From positions 9,763,928 to 9,827,927 of the forward strand of contig NC_080711.1 of NCBI RefSeq assembly GCF_019097595.1: a stretch of DNA of 64,000 bases, in the 5' to 3' direction. Source of the DNA: Hemibagrus wyckioides. Its lineage: Eukaryota > Chordata > Actinopteri > Siluriformes > Bagridae. The notes under the pieces were generated by a model that searched no databases, was not told where the DNA came from, and was given only the letters and a program-made list of their open reading frames with translations. Shown piece after piece: positions 62,213-64,000 of this stretch. The number at the start of each line of letters is the position of its first letter. Position 1 is the first letter of the stretch. A program made the position numbers and the translations under genes.

Positions 62213-62240
62213 GTGTGTGTGAATGTGTGTGTGTGTGTGG
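62213..62240. repeat. (GT)n microsatellite
   Basis: Two short GT runs with one GAAT interruption. Confidence 0.9.
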
Positions 62241-62401
62241 TAGTTTCATTCTGTGGTAGATAAACTACAAGTCCAGACACTGAGAAAACAATTGTAATGC
62301 AATCAGGTCTGCCCTTCTGGCTACATTAAGAGAAGGAGTCTGGTCGGTGGGGATTGGGGGGGTGTCTAATGAGCAGGAGTTGAGAGAAACCTGTGGATTT
62401 G

Positions 62402-62456
62402 TACACACACACACACACGCACATGCACACACACACACGTACATGGACACATACAC
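62402..62456. repeat. (CA)n microsatellite
   Basis: Interrupted CA tract with CG and TG units. It lies about 35 bp after a G-rich stretch at 62343-62363. Confidence 0.9.
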
Positions 62457-64000
62457 TTTTGCTGCACAGCACATTTGAATTCTCTTTAAGGTTCCAGGCA
62501 AGCATTTAAACCTCTAAATGGCCACTGACCATTTGCCAACTAGTTTCTTTGATTTAATTTGATTCAAGTGACCACAGTTCTGCCCTGAGGGCCACCACCC
62601 ACACATAAACACTCATCAGCGATAGCCGACAGCATCTGAGGCGTCGCTCCAAGGAGCTGCCACTCAGCACAAGGAGAGATAACACTCTAACCTGATGGTG
62701 ATTTGATGAGCAATGACTGACACATGAGAGAACAACCAAGACACAGAGAAAATAAGAGGGGAAAACCTCTCCTTGAGCACTCCATTCTTAACTAGAGGTG
62801 TAGACTACTTCAGCATTTGGCTGGTGAGGCACTGGAACTTTACGAGGGCGAACGTTAACACAGTGAGGAAGTGTTTAACAGTAGCTAATGCCCTCTCTCC
62901 CTTGCCTTGGGGTAAAGTGTTGTAAATGAGCCCTCACTCTGCACTCGTTTTCTTTTGCACATTTGTGGGTGATGCAGGGAGCAGACAGATGAATGAAGAG
63001 GAAAAGGAACCTCTTTAGACAATCATGTGACTGTAGCAGTCAGAGTCAAGGCTAATGATTGTCTTTGTGGAAGCCATGCTGAAAGCATCACTGAAATTAC
63101 TTCACTGAAATTACCTAGTTAGAGTTTCAGTAGCTCTGTTTAGACCTTTATAATGAACATAAAATAGCAATTTTGTGCTGCTATCTCAGTCAAAATATTT
63201 CTTTTTCATTATTGTACACAATAGAAATCCTTATCATGTATGCTTCTATAAATCTCTTGCTTATCCTCAGCGCTTCATTCACATTTTTTGCTGCCTCTAC
63301 CAAAACTGCACAGTTACTGACAATACAAACCTCTTAAAGTAAAATTAATTAACCTACCACTCGTCTATCACATCAGCTATCAGCTACCTATCAGTCAGTA
63401 AATTGCTTTGGCTTTGATAAATTCTGCTTAAACAAGGATTATGAGCTTTTTAACATTTATGAGTAAACAAGATTATCATGCTTTGTGGCTGCTCTTTAAC
63501 ATTTACTTTAACATTCTGATAAAACACGGAGATGAACGGTTGGCAAATTGACTCTTCTATCTACACAAAGATAGCCAAGAGCTCAGTAAGTGATAACACT
63601 ATTGACCCAGTCCATTCTATTGATAGTTATGTTTGCTTGGTGAGACAATAGTAGAAATTCATATGGAGAGCTTGCCAAATAATTTGGCACTCTGTTTCGC
63701 CTGTATTCTAAACAGAAAATGAAAGGGAAATCTTATAGAAATCTTATAATGACCCTTTTTCACATCTACCACACACCAACACCAATTAAAGTTTGCAGTC
63801 AAGCCTAAATTCATACTATTGTCGCAAATATGCACTGTTATGTTTTTTGGGATACATTTGTCAGGTTGTGTGATTTGATATTATGCAAAAGTGCAAAAGA
63901 GTCCTGCATGCTAAATATCTCCACTCCCTTTTTGGAGAGTTGTGTTATTCATTGGTACTCTGTGTCTTAACATTGCAAAAAATCTAAATGCTGCTAGAAT

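Larger units (their letters stand above)
60961..64000. other. Non-coding stretch
   Basis: No supported gene. GC-richer patches at about 61530-61820 and 62560-62750 look like conserved elements by texture. Microsatellites are listed separately. 62750-64000 holds nothing recognised. Confidence 0.6.

Overview
The window looks like non-coding nuclear DNA from a ray-finned fish, probably an ostariophysan such as a catfish, characin or cyprinid. The signs are AT-rich sequence, many (CA)n/(GT)n and (CT)n tracts, GATA/GACA tracts, decayed Tc1-type DNA transposons and several short teleost-type interspersed repeats. Family names come from my memory of such repeats and no database was searched. The placement below ray-finned fish is inference.

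I find no protein-coding gene that I can support. Open frames are all short (142 codons or fewer). The longest ones are low-complexity translations of microsatellites or isolated frames with no splice structure, no recognisable domain and no partner exon. No tRNA, rRNA, snRNA or known miRNA was recognised. The window reads as a gene desert or a very large intron.

Layout: 1-6 kb has microsatellites with two conserved-looking patches. An internally deleted Tc1 copy with both termini lies at 6.17-6.44 kb. The 6.4-12.4 kb block is AT-rich and poor in microsatellites, with E-box and hairpin structures near 10.5-10.8 kb and a CTCF-like site at 11.19 kb. 12.4-16 kb has CT and CA tracts and a nuclear-receptor DR1. 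A decayed Tc1-like transposon lies at 16.77-17.85 kb. 17.9-24 kb has a conserved-looking patch with a perfect hairpin, a SINE-like fish repeat, a roughly 160 bp (AT)n tract and a foldback element. 24-34 kb is mostly featureless, with microsatellites, one inverted-terminus MITE and a chimeric Tc1 relic. 34-40 kb holds the densest regulatory-looking patches: a nuclear-receptor half-site cluster (35.1 kb), a GATTAAA array (36.4 kb), a CpG-dense patch with YY1-like sites (38.3 kb) and a CTCF/G-run/CpG/CCAAT cluster (39.8 kb). 40-48 kb has a MITE, GACA/GATA and TTTTA tracts, and an unrecognised two-frame relic at 44.5-44.8 kb. 48-58 kb is almost free of microsatellites. 56.9-57.6 kb is a complete non-autonomous element with matching termini. 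58-64 kb is unremarkable apart from a few conserved-looking patches.

Since no genes are supported there is no pathway to describe. If the window has a function, it is most likely regulatory (distal enhancers and insulators for a gene outside it). I did not find a new multi-gene system.
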